A stretch of DNA of 64,000 nucleotides from Synechococcus sp. BSA11S. Its GTDB lineage: Bacteria > Cyanobacteriota > Cyanobacteriia > PCC-6307 > Cyanobiaceae. Positions 41,786 through 52,059 of this stretch are shown in pieces (within the stretch, counting starts at the first letter, position 1; each line of letters begins with the position of its first letter). The stretch is taken from the NCBI RefSeq assembly GCF_014224355.1, contig NZ_VNWP01000004.1, positions 124,001 through 188,000 of the forward strand. The letters are read 5' to 3'. The notes beneath the pieces are model-generated. The model did no database searches. It was not told where the DNA came from and saw only the letters and a program-made list of their open reading frames with translations. The translations under genes and the position numbers were made by a program.

Positions 41786-42567
41786 ACGGCCTTGACCTGA
41801 TCACGGCGCCAGGAGTGAAACATCAGCGGCTCCCCCACTGTGCAGAGAGGGCAGAGGCGGAGTTGCTCCGCCTCTAGTCCGGCGTTCAGCAGCTGGGAAC
41901 GGGCGGCCTTGCGGATGTCGAGGCGGCAGCGATCCCCAGGGAACTCCAGGGAAGATTCGGGCGTCAGACCCCCTGCTGCCATCAGGCTCTGCAGGGGATC
42001 CTCTCCAGGGGCGCAGCAGGCGCTGGCCACCTGCAGGGCCACATCCTGCTTCACCTGGTAGGCCTCACCCCGCACGGCCGGCCCCAGAGCCAGCACCAGA
42101 TCGGAGCGCCGGCTGCCCGAGCGCTCCAGCGCTTCGATCGCTGCCGGCAGGATTCTGGAGGCCACCCCACGCCAGCCGGCGTGGCACGCGGCCACGGAGC
42201 CCCGGGCCCGATCGGCGATCAGCACCGGGGTGCAGTCGGCGCCGCAGACCCAGAGCGACTGACCACCGCCATCACTGACCAGCCCATCGCCTTCTGGCCA
42301 GGGTTCTGCGGCGGCCTCGCTGGCGGGCAGCACCAGGGAACTGTGAATCTGACGGGTGCGGTGCACCGAAACCCCGGCAGTGATCGCAGCGGCCAGCTCC
42401 TGGGGACCACGCCCACTCCACTGACGGGTGAAGAAGCCATGCTCGAACTCCCCCAGCAGATCGCACTGGAGGACATAGCCGCCATAGGTTCCCACCCAGG
42501 TCCAGCCGTCCAGGGCGTTGAAGCCCACATCGGGGCGATCAAACGGGGGATCGACGGCCTCAGCCAC
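41755..42567 (-). CDS. pgeF: Peptidoglycan editing factor PgeF (YfiH/laccase-domain) family
   Basis: A 270-residue protein of the YfiH family, now known to remove mis-incorporated residues from peptidoglycan precursors. The metal and catalytic residues are in VHRTRQIHSSLV, GADCTPVLIADRA, VAACHAGWRGVASRIL and LRLCPLCTVGEPLMFHSWRR. It is followed downstream, tail to tail, by the FAD oxidoreductase. Confidence 0.9.
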   Translation of the reverse strand: MAEAVDPPFDRPDVGFNALDGWTWVGTYGGYVLQCDLLGEFEHGFFTRQWSGRGPQELAAAITAGVSVHRTRQIHSSLVLPASEAAAEPWPEGDGLVSDGGGQSLWVCGADCTPVLIADRARGSVAACHAGWRGVASRILPAAIEALERSGSRRSDLVLALGPAVRGEAYQVKQDVALQVASACCAPGEDPLQSLMAAGGLTPESSLEFPGDRCRLDIRKAARSQLLNAGLEAEQLRLCPLCTVGEPLMFHSWRRDQVKAVQWSGIVAQA

Positions 42568-42579
42568 GGTTCAGGGGCC

Positions 42580-43479
42580 TCAGAACGTCGGCAGGTCGCG
42601 CAGCAGCCAGAAGCCATCGAACCGCTGCGACTGCGCATCGCTCTGCACGGCGATGAACTGGAGACCGGAGGCGGCCTCGCGCGCGGCGGCGAAGGCTTCG
42701 CTCACCTCGCTCGCCTCAGGCTCCGCCAGGGTGTCCAGCCGCCAACGGTCCTCCAGGCCGGCTTCGAGCACGAGGCTGGTGCCGTCCATCTCCAGGCGGG
42801 CGGGCTCGAGACCCGCGAACCAGCCGGCGATGGCCAGGGAACGGCTGCGGCTGAACAGGCGAAGGCCTGGCACCATCAGCTCATCGGAGAGCTGATCGGG
42901 CAGAGGAAAGAGCCCTTCAAAACCGATCTCCCAGTCGGAGGCTTCCCGCAGGGCGCCGAGGGGCAGGGAGGCCCAGGCCCAGGAATCTCCCCGTGCCGCC
43001 TCCGGCAGGGGCAGGGGCAACGAACGCATCGGCTGGGGCGGCGGTGCCAGGGGGCCGGCCATGTAACCCTCCTCGGCGGGGTAAACCTCCCGTTCCCGCT
43101 CAATCAGCCATTCAGCCAGGGCATAACAGCGACGGCTGGGGATGACTTCCAGCCCAACGGCTTCGGCAGCGCGCTGCACCATGGTGCGCATCGTGGCCCG
43201 CCAGCAACGCAGCCGGCGGGGTGGACCCAGGCCCTGCTCCTCAGCTGCCGCCAGCGCCTCGTTGAGGGCCCCCTGAAGCCACACTGAATTGACCGTGCTG
43301 GCCGGACAGTTCTTCGCCCAGCGAAACCGGGGTTGACCGGCGGCGTTGGACGGGGTGGCGGTGATCAGCAGATCCCAGCGCTTCTTGCCATCGGGCTCGA
43401 GCACGGGACGGGAATAGAAGTCCAGTTCCCAGTCGAGGGAGAGCCTGGCTTCGGCAGCAGCGTGGGCGATCGAACTCAT
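42580..43479 (-). CDS. Tab2/Atab2-family RNA-binding protein
   Basis: A 299-residue protein of the Tab2 family (DUF1092). In chloroplasts Tab2 is needed for translation of psaB; in cyanobacteria the role is presumed similar. Signature pieces are WELDFYSRPVLEPDGKKRWD, the NSVWLQGALNEAL stretch, RCWRATMRTMVQRAAEAVG and the Trp-rich C-terminal half ending FDGFWLLRDLP. It overlaps the upstream S1-domain gene by 4 bases. Confidence 0.9.
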   Translation of the reverse strand: MSSIAHAAAEARLSLDWELDFYSRPVLEPDGKKRWDLLITATPSNAAGQPRFRWAKNCPASTVNSVWLQGALNEALAAAEEQGLGPPRRLRCWRATMRTMVQRAAEAVGLEVIPSRRCYALAEWLIEREREVYPAEEGYMAGPLAPPPQPMRSLPLPLPEAARGDSWAWASLPLGALREASDWEIGFEGLFPLPDQLSDELMVPGLRLFSRSRSLAIAGWFAGLEPARLEMDGTSLVLEAGLEDRWRLDTLAEPEASEVSEAFAAAREAASGLQFIAVQSDAQSQRFDGFWLLRDLPTF

Positions 43480-44762
43480 CCTGCGTCCTGCTCCTGCTGA
43501 CGCAGGACCGTGCGGGCCCGGTTGGCCCTGTCTTCCGCTTCAGCCATCACGGTCTCCTTGGCGGTGAGCAGCTCACCGGGCTGCGACTCGAGCAGGGCTG
43601 TGTTCAGGGCAATCCGGCCCCGGGATGGATCGATCTGGGTGACCAGTGCCTTGAGCCGCTCTCCCTGGCTGAAGACGGTGCGAATGTCGCGCAGATGGGT
43701 GCCTGTGATCGAGGACTGGTGCAGCAGACCGCTGACACCTCCGAGATCCACGAAGAATCCGTAGGGCTTGACCGACACGACCTGACCATCCACCAGCTGA
43801 CCCACCTGCAGTTCCGCCAGCAGGGAGGCGCTGGCGGCACGCTTCTCGGAGAGCACCAGCTTGCGGGTTTCGGCATTGACCTCAAGAAAGGCCACGGCGA
43901 AGCTTGTCCCGACCAGCTCCTCGTGGTTCTCCCCGTTCTGAAGCTGGGAGCGAGGAATGAACCCCCTCAGGCCCTCCAGGTCACAGGTGACACCGCCGCG
44001 GTTGAACCCGCTCACCTTGACCTGCACCACCTTGCCATCGGCCTCCAGCTGCTTCACCTTCTCCCAGCTCTGGCGCAGGGCCAGGGCCCGGGCACTGATG
44101 GTGACCATGCCGTCGGCGTTCTGCTCGCGGGTGACCAGCACCTCCACCGGCTGCCCCTTGGGGAAGCGCTCCTTGATGTTGCTGATCACTCCGAGGCCTG
44201 CCTCGGCCTTGGGCATGAAACCCGGCGCCTTGCCGCCGATGTCCACGTACACCCCATCACTCTCAACGCTGATCACCGTGCCGGTGACCACATCACCGGT
44301 GGCTCCCACCGGCTCGTTCTCATCCAGCGCCGCCAGGAACGCGTCCTCGTCGAAGTCGAAATCGTCGACGGTGCGGGCGGGCCTGGAGGCGCCGGATTCG
44401 GAAGTGGCCGGGCGGCTGGAGCGCCCCCGGCGGGGTGGGCCATCGGCTGCGCCCAGCAGATCAGCCATGGTCATGCCCTCGAGGCTGGCCGTTTCGAATC
44501 GGTCGTCATCACCGGCACGCGCTCCGGCGGCCTCGGGGGGTGAAACCGGCCTGGACGCTTCCGGAGACACGGCCCGTGCGGGCGCATCGACTCCGGCCTG
44601 AGCGGAGGAGCCCGCTGGGGGGTTCTGCTCCTCGCCTTCCTCCTCCTTGCGGCTGATGTACATCAACTGGGGAGGCTTGCGCAACGGCGGCTCGACCCTC
44701 GTGGGGGCCTGCGGATTCGGCCGGGGGGCGGAGGGTGGAACGGGACGCTGCGATCCAGCCAT
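43476..44762 (-). CDS. S1 RNA-binding-domain protein (ribosomal protein S1-like)
   Basis: A 428-residue protein. The N-terminal 130 residues are low-complexity and acidic or Pro-rich. Three S1 domains follow, starting near GDVVTGTVISVESDGVYVDI, GKVVQVKVSGFNRGGVTCDL and GQLVDGQVVSVKPYGFFVDL. Cyanobacteria carry two S1-type proteins of this kind, one ribosomal and one of less clear role; the unusual N-terminus suggests the second. It overlaps the Tab2 gene. Confidence 0.88.
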   Translation of the reverse strand: MAGSQRPVPPSAPRPNPQAPTRVEPPLRKPPQLMYISRKEEEGEEQNPPAGSSAQAGVDAPARAVSPEASRPVSPPEAAGARAGDDDRFETASLEGMTMADLLGAADGPPRRGRSSRPATSESGASRPARTVDDFDFDEDAFLAALDENEPVGATGDVVTGTVISVESDGVYVDIGGKAPGFMPKAEAGLGVISNIKERFPKGQPVEVLVTREQNADGMVTISARALALRQSWEKVKQLEADGKVVQVKVSGFNRGGVTCDLEGLRGFIPRSQLQNGENHEELVGTSFAVAFLEVNAETRKLVLSEKRAASASLLAELQVGQLVDGQVVSVKPYGFFVDLGGVSGLLHQSSITGTHLRDIRTVFSQGERLKALVTQIDPSRGRIALNTALLESQPGELLTAKETVMAEAEDRANRARTVLRQQEQDAG

Positions 44763-44814
44763 GGCCCAGGGTGAACGGACAGCACCACACTGTAAGGATC
44801 AACCCGAGGAGTCG

Positions 44815-45609
44815 ATGGGAGCATTCCCCAAGCACGCCCTGGATTCCCTGAACTGGATGGCGGCCAGGGAAGCGGCCTCCAGGCCAGGCAGCACGGTGAT
44901 CTGGCCATTCGGCGCTGTGGAGCAGCATGGTCCCCATCTGCCCCTGGGCACCGATGCTCTCTTCGCCGAAGAGGTGCTGCAGTCGGTCCTGGAGCGGTTG
45001 CCCCAGGAGTTGCCGATCTGGCGACTGCCCCTGTTTCAGCTCGGATTTTCACCTGAGCACGGGGCCTTCCCGGGCACCCTCAGCCTGCCGGCGGAGGTGC
45101 TGCTGCAGGTGGTGATGTCCGTGGGGGCCGATCTGGCCAGGGCAGGCTTCCAGCGCCTGGTGCTTTTCAACGCCCACGGTGGGCAGATCGCGCTGCTGCA
45201 GGTGGCAGCCCGCCAGTTGCGGGCCGCCCATCCCCGCCTGGCGGTGATGCCCTGCTTCCTCTGGAGCGGTCCTCCGGGAGTGAGTGCGCTGGTGCCGGAA
45301 CCGGAACGAAGCGAAGGGCTGCATGCGGCCCTTGCTGAAACGAGCCTGATGCTGCATCTGGCCCCTGAACTGGTGGGACCCGAGCGGCCCCGGGAGGGTC
45401 ACCCTGACCCAGCCCCCCCGCCGGGCTGGAGCCTGGAGGGAGCTGTTCCGAACGCCTGGTTGACCGCCGACCTCTCCGCCGGTGGCGTCGTCGGCGACGC
45501 CACCGGCGCCGACGCGGCCCTGGGGGAGGCCCTGTTCACCCGCCTGGTTGACGGCTGGGTTGCGCTGCTGGGCGATCTGCTCTCCAGCTCCTGGCCGCCG
45601 CGCTCATGA
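44815..45609 (+). CDS. Creatininase-family amidohydrolase
   Basis: A 264-residue protein. Metal ligands are in [21 protein letters not shown], Glu of the conserved helix region, and [11 protein letters not shown] (family NGHGG). The [15 protein letters not shown] loop also fits. The family includes creatininase and several maturation enzymes; the substrate is not known in cyanobacteria. The ATG at 44815 follows a GAGGAG. Confidence 0.88.
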   Translation: MGAFPKHALDSLNWMAAREAASRPGSTVIWPFGAVEQHGPHLPLGTDALFAEEVLQSVLERLPQELPIWRLPLFQLGFSPEHGAFPGTLSLPAEVLLQVVMSVGADLARAGFQRLVLFNAHGGQIALLQVAARQLRAAHPRLAVMPCFLWSGPPGVSALVPEPERSEGLHAALAETSLMLHLAPELVGPERPREGHPDPAPPPGWSLEGAVPNAWLTADLSAGGVVGDATGADAALGEALFTRLVDGWVALLGDLLSSSWPPRS

Positions 45610-45667
45610 ACCAACTCCGGCCAGACTGGTTACAGTCGCCCTCACCCATGTCTTCACAGGCGACGCC

Positions 45668-46408
45668 ATGCCCAGCCTCGACACCCCCCTGGCCGCCACC
45701 GCAACAGCCACCCCCGGCGGAGAGGAGCTCGGTCTGGATTTGCCTGATTTCAGCAGCAGCCTCTACAAAGACGCCTACAGCCGCATCAACGCGATCGTGA
45801 TCGAGGGCGAGCAGGAGGCCCACGACAACTACATCTCCCTCGGCAGCCTGATTCCGGATCAGGCTGAGGAGCTGGCCCGGCTGGCCCGCATGGAGCTCAA
45901 GCACAAGAAGGGATTCACAGCCTGCGCGAACAACCTTTCGGTCACGGCCGACATGGAGTTCGCCAGGGAGTTCTTCTCACCCCTGCATGGCAACTTCCAG
46001 ACGGCTCTGGCCGAGGGAAAGGTGGTGACCTGCCTGCTGATCCAGGCCATCCTGATCGAAGCCTTCGCCATCTCCGCCTACCACATCTACATTCCCGTGG
46101 CTGATCCCTTCGCCCGCAAGATCACCGAGGGCGTTGTCAAGGATGAGTACACCCACCTCAATTATGGCCAGGAATGGTTGAAGGCCAATCTCGAGGCGTC
46201 CCGCGAGGAGCTGGAGCAGGCCAATCGGGCGAACCTTCCCCTCGTGCGCAAGATGCTTGAGCAGGTCGCGGGCGACGCCGCCGTGCTCCACATGGATCAG
46301 GAAGATCTGATGGCCGACTTCATGACCTCCTACCAGGAGGCCCTCACCGACATCGGCTTCACCCCACGAGAAATCGCCCGCATGGCCACGGCTGCCCTGC
46401 TCGGCTGA
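45668..46408 (+). CDS. ado: Aldehyde-deformylating oxygenase
   Basis: A 246-residue di-iron enzyme that converts fatty aldehydes to alkanes and formate. The iron ligands are visible: Glu in [15 protein letters not shown], Glu and His in [10 protein letters not shown], Glu in [15 protein letters not shown], and Glu and His in [11 protein letters not shown]. It is followed by aar and accA on the same strand, the standard cyanobacterial alkane locus. Confidence 0.97.
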   Translation: MPSLDTPLAATATATPGGEELGLDLPDFSSSLYKDAYSRINAIVIEGEQEAHDNYISLGSLIPDQAEELARLARMELKHKKGFTACANNLSVTADMEFAREFFSPLHGNFQTALAEGKVVTCLLIQAILIEAFAISAYHIYIPVADPFARKITEGVVKDEYTHLNYGQEWLKANLEASREELEQANRANLPLVRKMLEQVAGDAAVLHMDQEDLMADFMTSYQEALTDIGFTPREIARMATAALLG

Positions 46409-46494
46409 GAGGCTGGGGCCCGAAGCACACCCTGGAGCCATGGCAGGATGTGTCGACGGCCACAGCCGCCTCCTCTCCGCCCCGCCCCAGCTGC

Positions 46495-47541
46495 ATGTTC
46501 GGTTTGATCGGTCACTCAACGAGCCTTGAGCAGGCTCGGAGCAAGGCTCGTGATCTGGGTTTCCCCGAATATGCCGATGGCGATCTCGACCTCTGGTGCG
46601 TGGCTCCACCTCAGCTGGTGGAGACGGTCAGCATCACCAGCCTCACGGGTCAAACCATCGAGGGCGCCTACATCGATTCGGTGTTCGTTCCCGAGATGCT
46701 CAGCCGCTTCAAGACGGCCCGTCGCAAGGTGCTCAGCGCCATGGATCTTGCCCAGAAAAGCGGAATCGACATCACCGCACTGGGGGGGTTCACCTCGATC
46801 ATTTTCGAGAACTTCAACCTGCTCAAGGCCCAGCAGATCCGCAGCACTTCTCTGGACTGGGAGCGTTTCACCACGGGTAACACCCATACCGCCTGGGTGA
46901 TCACCCAGCAGGTGGAGACCAATGCCCCCGAGCTCGGTATCGAGCTGAGCCGGGCCAAAGTGGCTGTGGTGGGAGCCACCGGCGACATCGGCAGTGCCGT
47001 CTGCCGCTGGCTCAGCCGCAACACAGGCGTTGGCGAGCTGCTGCTGGTGGCACGCCAGCAGCAGCCTCTGCTCGACCTGCAGACCGAACTTGGAGAAGGT
47101 CGCATTCTCAGCCTCGAAGAGGCACTGCCCGAGGCTGATGTGGTGGTGTGGGTGGCCAGCCTGCCCCAGGGCCTGGCGATCGACCCGGCCAGTCTGAAGA
47201 AGCCCTGCCTGATGATCGATGGTGGCTATCCAAAGAATCTGGACGCCAAGGTGGCCGGCGGCGGCGTGCATGTGATCAAGGGAGGAATCGTTGAGTTCTG
47301 GCAGGACATCGGTTGGCAGATGATGGAGGTGGCCGAAATGGACAATCCCCAGCGTCAGCTGTTTGCCTGTTTCGCTGAAGCGATGCTGTTGGACTTCGAG
47401 GGGCTTCACACCAATTTCAGCTGGGGTCGCAACAACATCAGTCTGGACAACATGGAGCTGATCGGTGCCGCGTCCCTCCGTCATGGCTTCCGTTCGATCG
47501 GGCTGAATCAGGTTCAGCTCAGGCAACTGGCGGCCGCGTGA
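46495..47541 (+). CDS. aar: Long-chain acyl-ACP reductase
   Basis: A 348-residue NADPH-dependent enzyme that reduces acyl-ACP to fatty aldehyde, the substrate of Ado. It begins [14 protein letters not shown], has the dinucleotide motif [17 protein letters not shown], and the catalytic Cys in [16 protein letters not shown]. It lies 86 bases after ado. Confidence 0.97.
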   Translation: MFGLIGHSTSLEQARSKARDLGFPEYADGDLDLWCVAPPQLVETVSITSLTGQTIEGAYIDSVFVPEMLSRFKTARRKVLSAMDLAQKSGIDITALGGFTSIIFENFNLLKAQQIRSTSLDWERFTTGNTHTAWVITQQVETNAPELGIELSRAKVAVVGATGDIGSAVCRWLSRNTGVGELLLVARQQQPLLDLQTELGEGRILSLEEALPEADVVVWVASLPQGLAIDPASLKKPCLMIDGGYPKNLDAKVAGGGVHVIKGGIVEFWQDIGWQMMEVAEMDNPQRQLFACFAEAMLLDFEGLHTNFSWGRNNISLDNMELIGAASLRHGFRSIGLNQVQLRQLAAA

Positions 47542-47611
47542 CGACCACTTGCAGGCGAGGAGGCCTGCGCGACCCACGCTGATCCGCCCTGAGCCAACCC
47601 CATTGATCGTC

Positions 47612-48601
47612 ATGGTCCGCCGTCCATTGCTTGAGTTTGAAAAGCCCCTGGTGGAACTGGAGGATCAGATCGAGCAGATCCGCCAGCTCGCCAAGGATTC
47701 GGAGGTGGATGTGAGTCAGCAGTTGCTGCAGCTGGAAACCCTGGCGGCCCGTCGGCGGGAGGAGATTTTCAACTCTCTCACCCCCGCCCAGAAAATTCAG
47801 GTGGCCCGCCATCCCCAGCGGCCCAGCACTCTGGATTACATCCAGGTGATCACCGATGAATGGTTCGAATTGCACGGGGATCGTCGGGGTTCCGATGATC
47901 AGGCCCTGGTGGGCGGCATCGGCCGCATCGGCGACCGGGGCGTCGTTCTGATCGGCCATCAGAAGGGGCGCGACACCAAAGAGAATGTGGCCAGGAATTT
48001 CGGCATGGCCTCTCCTGGGGGGTATCGCAAGGCTCTGCGCTTGATGGAGCACGCCGACCGCTTCCGGCTGCCGATCCTCTGCTTCATCGACACCCCCGGC
48101 GCCTACGCCGGCGTCCTGGCCGAAGAGCAGGGGCAGGGGGAGGCCATCGCCGTCAACCTGCGTGAGATGTTCAGCCTCAGGGTTCCGGTGATCGCCACAG
48201 TGATCGGTGAGGGTGGCTCCGGCGGTGCCCTCGGCATCGGTGTCGCTGACCGGTTGCTGATGTTCGAGCACAGCGTCTACACCGTGGCCAGTCCCGAAGC
48301 CTGTGCCTCGATCCTGTGGCGCGATGCGGCCAAGGCCCCCGCCGCCGCTGCCGCCCTGCGCATCACCGCCAACGACCTGCTTCAACTTGGGGTGATCGAC
48401 GCCGTCCTGAGTGAACCCTCCGGCGGCAACCACTGGGCACCGCTCCAGGCCGCCGAGACCCTGCAGGCGGCCCTGTTGCAGCAGCTGCAGGACCTCGGCG
48501 AGCTCAGCGAGGCTGAACTGCTGGAACAGCGCTATGCCAAGTTCCGGCGCATGGGGAGAATCCTGGATCCAGAGGCCACAGAATTCTCGCCGAACCCTTA
48601 A
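47612..48601 (+). CDS. accA: Acetyl-CoA carboxylase carboxyltransferase subunit alpha
   Basis: A 329-residue subunit of the carboxyltransferase that makes malonyl-CoA for fatty acid synthesis. Diagnostic text: [52 protein letters not shown], and [18 protein letters not shown]. It follows aar by 70 bases, so fatty acid supply and alkane synthesis share a locus. Confidence 0.97.
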   Translation: MVRRPLLEFEKPLVELEDQIEQIRQLAKDSEVDVSQQLLQLETLAARRREEIFNSLTPAQKIQVARHPQRPSTLDYIQVITDEWFELHGDRRGSDDQALVGGIGRIGDRGVVLIGHQKGRDTKENVARNFGMASPGGYRKALRLMEHADRFRLPILCFIDTPGAYAGVLAEEQGQGEAIAVNLREMFSLRVPVIATVIGEGGSGGALGIGVADRLLMFEHSVYTVASPEACASILWRDAAKAPAAAAALRITANDLLQLGVIDAVLSEPSGGNHWAPLQAAETLQAALLQQLQDLGELSEAELLEQRYAKFRRMGRILDPEATEFSPNP

Positions 48602-48625
48602 GGTTCCTTTCGATATGGATTCTGT

Positions 48626-49336
48626 TTGGCTTCAGCTCTGATCACCGGCGCATCCAGGGGCATCGGAGCTGCCGCCGCCAGACGTTTTGCGGCGGCTGGC
48701 TGGGATCTTCTCCTTCTGGCTCGCTCCATCCCTGATCTGGAGCGCGTGGCTGAACCCCTGCGGGCCTCCGGCAGGCGGGTGGAATGCGCAAGCGCTGATC
48801 TCTCCGATCCCGCCGGCATTCCAGACCGCCTGGCTGATCTGCTGGGCCGCGGACTCCAGCCCACGGTGGTGATCAACAATGCCGGAGCCGCCTTCACGGG
48901 TGAACTGGCCGGGATGGACCTGGAGTCGTGGCAGTGGTTGCTCCAGCTCAACCTCACCAGCGTGTTCCAGGTCTGCCAGGCCGTCCTGCCAGGGTTACGC
49001 CGACAGCCGTCGAGCCTGATCATCAACGTGAGCAGCCATGCCGCGCGCAATGCCTTCCCTGAATGGGGGGCGTATTGCACCACCAAAGCGGCGCTGGAGT
49101 CCTTCAGCCGATGCCTCGCCGTGGAGGAACGCAGCCATGGCATTCGCGTCTCCACCCTCACCCTCGGAGCGGTGGACACACCCCTCTGGGTGACGAAAAC
49201 CGTCCACAGTTCCTTCGATCGCCGTGCCATGCTTGACGCCGATCAAGCCGCGGAAGCCTTGCTGTTCCTTGCTCAGCAGCCTCCGTCCCAGGTGGTGGAG
49301 GACCTGACCCTCATGCCCGCCACTGGCGCTTTCTGA
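48626..49336 (+). CDS. Short-chain dehydrogenase/reductase
   Basis: A 236-residue NAD(P)-binding oxidoreductase. TGASRGIG cofactor motif, NNAG, and the catalytic Ser (NVSSHAARNA) and Tyr-x-x-x-Lys (YCTTK). It starts with TTG and lies 24 bases after accA; an upstream ATG at 48615 is out of frame. The substrate is unknown, but it resembles 3-oxoacyl reductases and general ketoreductases. Confidence 0.88.
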   Translation: MASALITGASRGIGAAAARRFAAAGWDLLLLARSIPDLERVAEPLRASGRRVECASADLSDPAGIPDRLADLLGRGLQPTVVINNAGAAFTGELAGMDLESWQWLLQLNLTSVFQVCQAVLPGLRRQPSSLIINVSSHAARNAFPEWGAYCTTKAALESFSRCLAVEERSHGIRVSTLTLGAVDTPLWVTKTVHSSFDRRAMLDADQAAEALLFLAQQPPSQVVEDLTLMPATGAF

Positions 49337-49343
49337 GTCTTTC

Positions 49344-50087
49344 ATGACATCCACCATCCCTTCCACCCCCCGGTCCAGGCCGATCACACCCGAGGCGGCC
49401 CCAGGCCCTGTCAGCGCGCGCATTCGCGAGCGCCTGCAGCAGGCAGGTGTCTCTTTCTTCGCCAACGACAACCTCGCTGATCACCTGCTCGATGGCGAGC
49501 TTGATCAGCTTGAGATCGAGGTGGCTGGAAAAGTGCGGGAGATGCTCCGCAGCCTTGTGATCGACATCGACAACGACCACAACACCGAAGAGACAGCCGA
49601 GCGCGTGGCTCGCATGTATCTGCACGAGGTGTTCAAGGGTCGTTACCATCACCAGCCGAAGATCGCCAGCTTTCCCAACGTCAAGAAGCTGGATGAGATT
49701 TACACTGTTGGCCCGATCAGCGTCCGATCGGCTTGTTCCCATCACCTCGTGCCGATCCTGGGCAACTGCTGGATTGGTATCAAGCCAGGAGATCGTGTGA
49801 TCGGGCTTTCCAAGTTCGCCAGGGTTGCCGACTGGGTGTTTTCACGTCCCCACATCCAGGAGGAGGCCGTGATGATTCTCGCCGATGAGATCGAGCGACT
49901 TTGCAAGCCCCAGGGTCTGGCCATTCTTGTCAAGGCTCAGCACTACTGCATGAAGTGGCGAGGGGTCAAAGAACCCCAGACCAGCATGGTGAACTCTGTT
50001 GTACGTGGAGATTTCCGCCACGACCCCAGCCTCAAGCAGGAATTCTTTGAGCTGGTGAAACAACAGGAGGCGGTGCTCAGCACCTGA
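49344..50087 (+). CDS. folE: GTP cyclohydrolase I
   Basis: A 247-residue enzyme converting GTP to dihydroneopterin triphosphate, first step for folate and pteridines. Zinc ligands: Cys and His in SACSHHLVPILG and Cys in HYCMKWRG. HIQEEAVMILADEIERL and GLSKFARVADWVF are family blocks. The first 45 residues are a variable extension. It starts 7 bases after the SDR. Confidence 0.95.
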   Translation: MTSTIPSTPRSRPITPEAAPGPVSARIRERLQQAGVSFFANDNLADHLLDGELDQLEIEVAGKVREMLRSLVIDIDNDHNTEETAERVARMYLHEVFKGRYHHQPKIASFPNVKKLDEIYTVGPISVRSACSHHLVPILGNCWIGIKPGDRVIGLSKFARVADWVFSRPHIQEEAVMILADEIERLCKPQGLAILVKAQHYCMKWRGVKEPQTSMVNSVVRGDFRHDPSLKQEFFELVKQQEAVLST

Positions 50088-50099
50088 GTTCAGCCAGCT

Positions 50100-50753
50100 T
50101 CAGCTGCTGCATCCCTTCACCACCTCCACCAGAGCGCGCACCTGATTGAGGTCCTTCTCTCCAGGTGTGCTCTCCACCCCACTCGACACATCCAGGCCAT
50201 CCGGTTGAAAGGCCTTCAGCAGGGCCGCTGCATTCGCGGGCCCCACACCTCCAGCCAACCACCAAGGCAACCCGGGTTTGAATCCGGCCAGCCAGGCGGT
50301 TGGAATCTGCTGTCCGCTGCCTCCCAGCTGGTGGGGAACCCAGGCATCCAGCAGCACCGCGTCCACCACCCCGGCGTAGTCCTCCACCCGCTTGAGATCC
50401 TCCGGGCAACGAATCCGCAGCGCTTTCCAGATCTCACAGCCCGTCTGAGCCGCCAATTCCCTGCATCGCGAGGGGGATTCCCGCCCATGCAACTGCAGCA
50501 CCTGGTGACCACGGGAGCCATCCAGCTGTGCGCCCAGCCCGTCTTCAGGATCAGCCACCACCAGCACCCCCCTGCAGCCCTCACGGCCGGCCGCCATGGC
50601 CTGGAACAGCTCAAGCCGCCGGTCGGGGGCCAGCCAACGCGGGGACGAGGACACCGCTATCACACCCACAGCATCGACGCCCAGGGCAGCCACAGCCTGG
50701 GCCTGGGCCGGGCGGCGCAGTCCGCAGATCTTCAAGCGGGGGGAAGGCACCAC
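50100..50753 (-). CDS. trpF: Phosphoribosylanthranilate isomerase
   Basis: A 217-residue TIM-barrel enzyme of tryptophan synthesis. The catalytic Cys is in LKICGLRRPAQAQAVAALG, with the Asp in DAVLLDAW; VLQLHGRES and WWLAGGVGPANAAALL and the closing LDVSSGVESTPGEKDL are diagnostic. The start is a GTG at 50753 (or 50750); the frame is open far upstream but the extra part is not similar. Confidence 0.93.
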   Translation of the reverse strand: MVPSPRLKICGLRRPAQAQAVAALGVDAVGVIAVSSSPRWLAPDRRLELFQAMAAGREGCRGVLVVADPEDGLGAQLDGSRGHQVLQLHGRESPSRCRELAAQTGCEIWKALRIRCPEDLKRVEDYAGVVDAVLLDAWVPHQLGGSGQQIPTAWLAGFKPGLPWWLAGGVGPANAAALLKAFQPDGLDVSSGVESTPGEKDLNQVRALVEVVKGCSS

Positions 50754-50832
50754 AGGGATGGCCGGGCCACCCTTTCTAGGATCGAAGTAACACCGCCCAG
50801 GACCTGCCTGGGCATCGGCAGGACGAGACCGC

Positions 50833-52059
50833 GTGGGTGAAGGTTGGCAGCTCCTCAAGATTCGCGGCATTCCCCTGCGCATCCATCCCAGCTGGTTTGT
50901 GATCCTCCTGCTGGCCACCCTGGGGTTCGAGCAGCAGTACGGACTGCAGCTGGCCGGACAGGCCTCGGCTGTCAGCCTCTGGCTGCTGGCCCTGGCCACG
51001 GCGTTGCTGCTGTTCGTCTCGGTGCTGCTGCATGAACTGGGCCATTCCCTGGTGGCCATCGCCCATGGGGTGAAGGTCCGCAGCATCACCCTGTTTCTGC
51101 TGGGTGGGGTGGCCAGTGTCGAGAAGGAATGTGCCACGGCGATGGCAGCCCTGCAGGTGGCCGCTGCCGGCCCCCTGGTCAGCCTGCTGCTGGCCGGTCT
51201 GTTGCTGGGCAGCAGCCATGCGGTGGCCCATGCCTCTCCGTTGCTGGGCGAAATGGTCAGCCAGCTCGGAGCCCTCAACCTGGTGCTGGCCCTGTTCAAC
51301 CTTCTGCCAGGCCTTCCCCTCGATGGAGGCCTGATCGTCAAGGCGCTGGTGTGGCAGTGGACCGGCAGCCAGCGGCGCGGTGTTCAGGTGGCCGCCGCCA
51401 TGGGGCGGTTTCTCTCCCTGATGGCCGTGGGCATGGGCACCCTTCTGCTGCTGCGGGGCGGCGGGATGGGAGCCTTCTGGTTGATTCTGCTGGGCTGGTT
51501 CGGACTGGGGGCCTCCAGGAACCAGATTCAGCTGCTGGCTCTGCAGAAGGCTCTCAAGGACCTGAAGGTCAGCGAGGCCTCCCGCCGCCGTTTCCGGGTT
51601 CTGGAGGGGGATGCGCCCCTGCGGGAACTCTCGCGGATCCGACGGGACGACAGCAACGGTCGTCCTGACTGGGTTCTGGTCTGTGAACGGGGTCGCTGGA
51701 GGGGGGTGATCAGCGACGATCCCCTGCAGGCTCTGCCGGTCCAGCGCTGGGATCAGGAGCGGGTGCTGGACCACATTGAGCCCCTTGCCACGCTTCCCAG
51801 CATTCAGGACGATGCGCCCCTCTGGCAGGCGGCCCTGAAGCTGGATGAGCCGGGGGTCGACCGTCTCCTGGTGATGGGCTCGGCGGGTCTGCCGAGCGGC
51901 ACCCTCGAGCGACCGGAATTGTCGGAGGTGGTGCTGGCCCGCCTGGGCTTGCGGCTGCCACCGCCCCTGCTGGAGGCCGCCCGACGCCAGGGCACTTACC
52001 CCCTCGGTCTGGCGCTGGCCCAGGTGGCCCGCGGAATCGCCGAGAGTGGAGAGGGGTGA
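50833..52059 (+). CDS. Site-2 protease (M50) family membrane metalloprotease
   Basis: A 408-residue polytopic protein. The zinc site is LLHELGHSLVAIAHG with a second ligand block LFNLLPGLPLDGG. The opening ILRIHPSWF-like text (GIPLRIHPSWFVILLLATLG) is common to cyanobacterial Rip/SpoIVFB-like proteases. A C-terminal CBS-like region follows the membrane part. It starts with GTG. The last 64 bases overlap the convergent ligase gene. Confidence 0.9.
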   Translation: MGEGWQLLKIRGIPLRIHPSWFVILLLATLGFEQQYGLQLAGQASAVSLWLLALATALLLFVSVLLHELGHSLVAIAHGVKVRSITLFLLGGVASVEKECATAMAALQVAAAGPLVSLLLAGLLLGSSHAVAHASPLLGEMVSQLGALNLVLALFNLLPGLPLDGGLIVKALVWQWTGSQRRGVQVAAAMGRFLSLMAVGMGTLLLLRGGGMGAFWLILLGWFGLGASRNQIQLLALQKALKDLKVSEASRRRFRVLEGDAPLRELSRIRRDDSNGRPDWVLVCERGRWRGVISDDPLQALPVQRWDQERVLDHIEPLATLPSIQDDAPLWQAALKLDEPGVDRLLVMGSAGLPSGTLERPELSEVVLARLGLRLPPPLLEAARRQGTYPLGLALAQVARGIAESGEG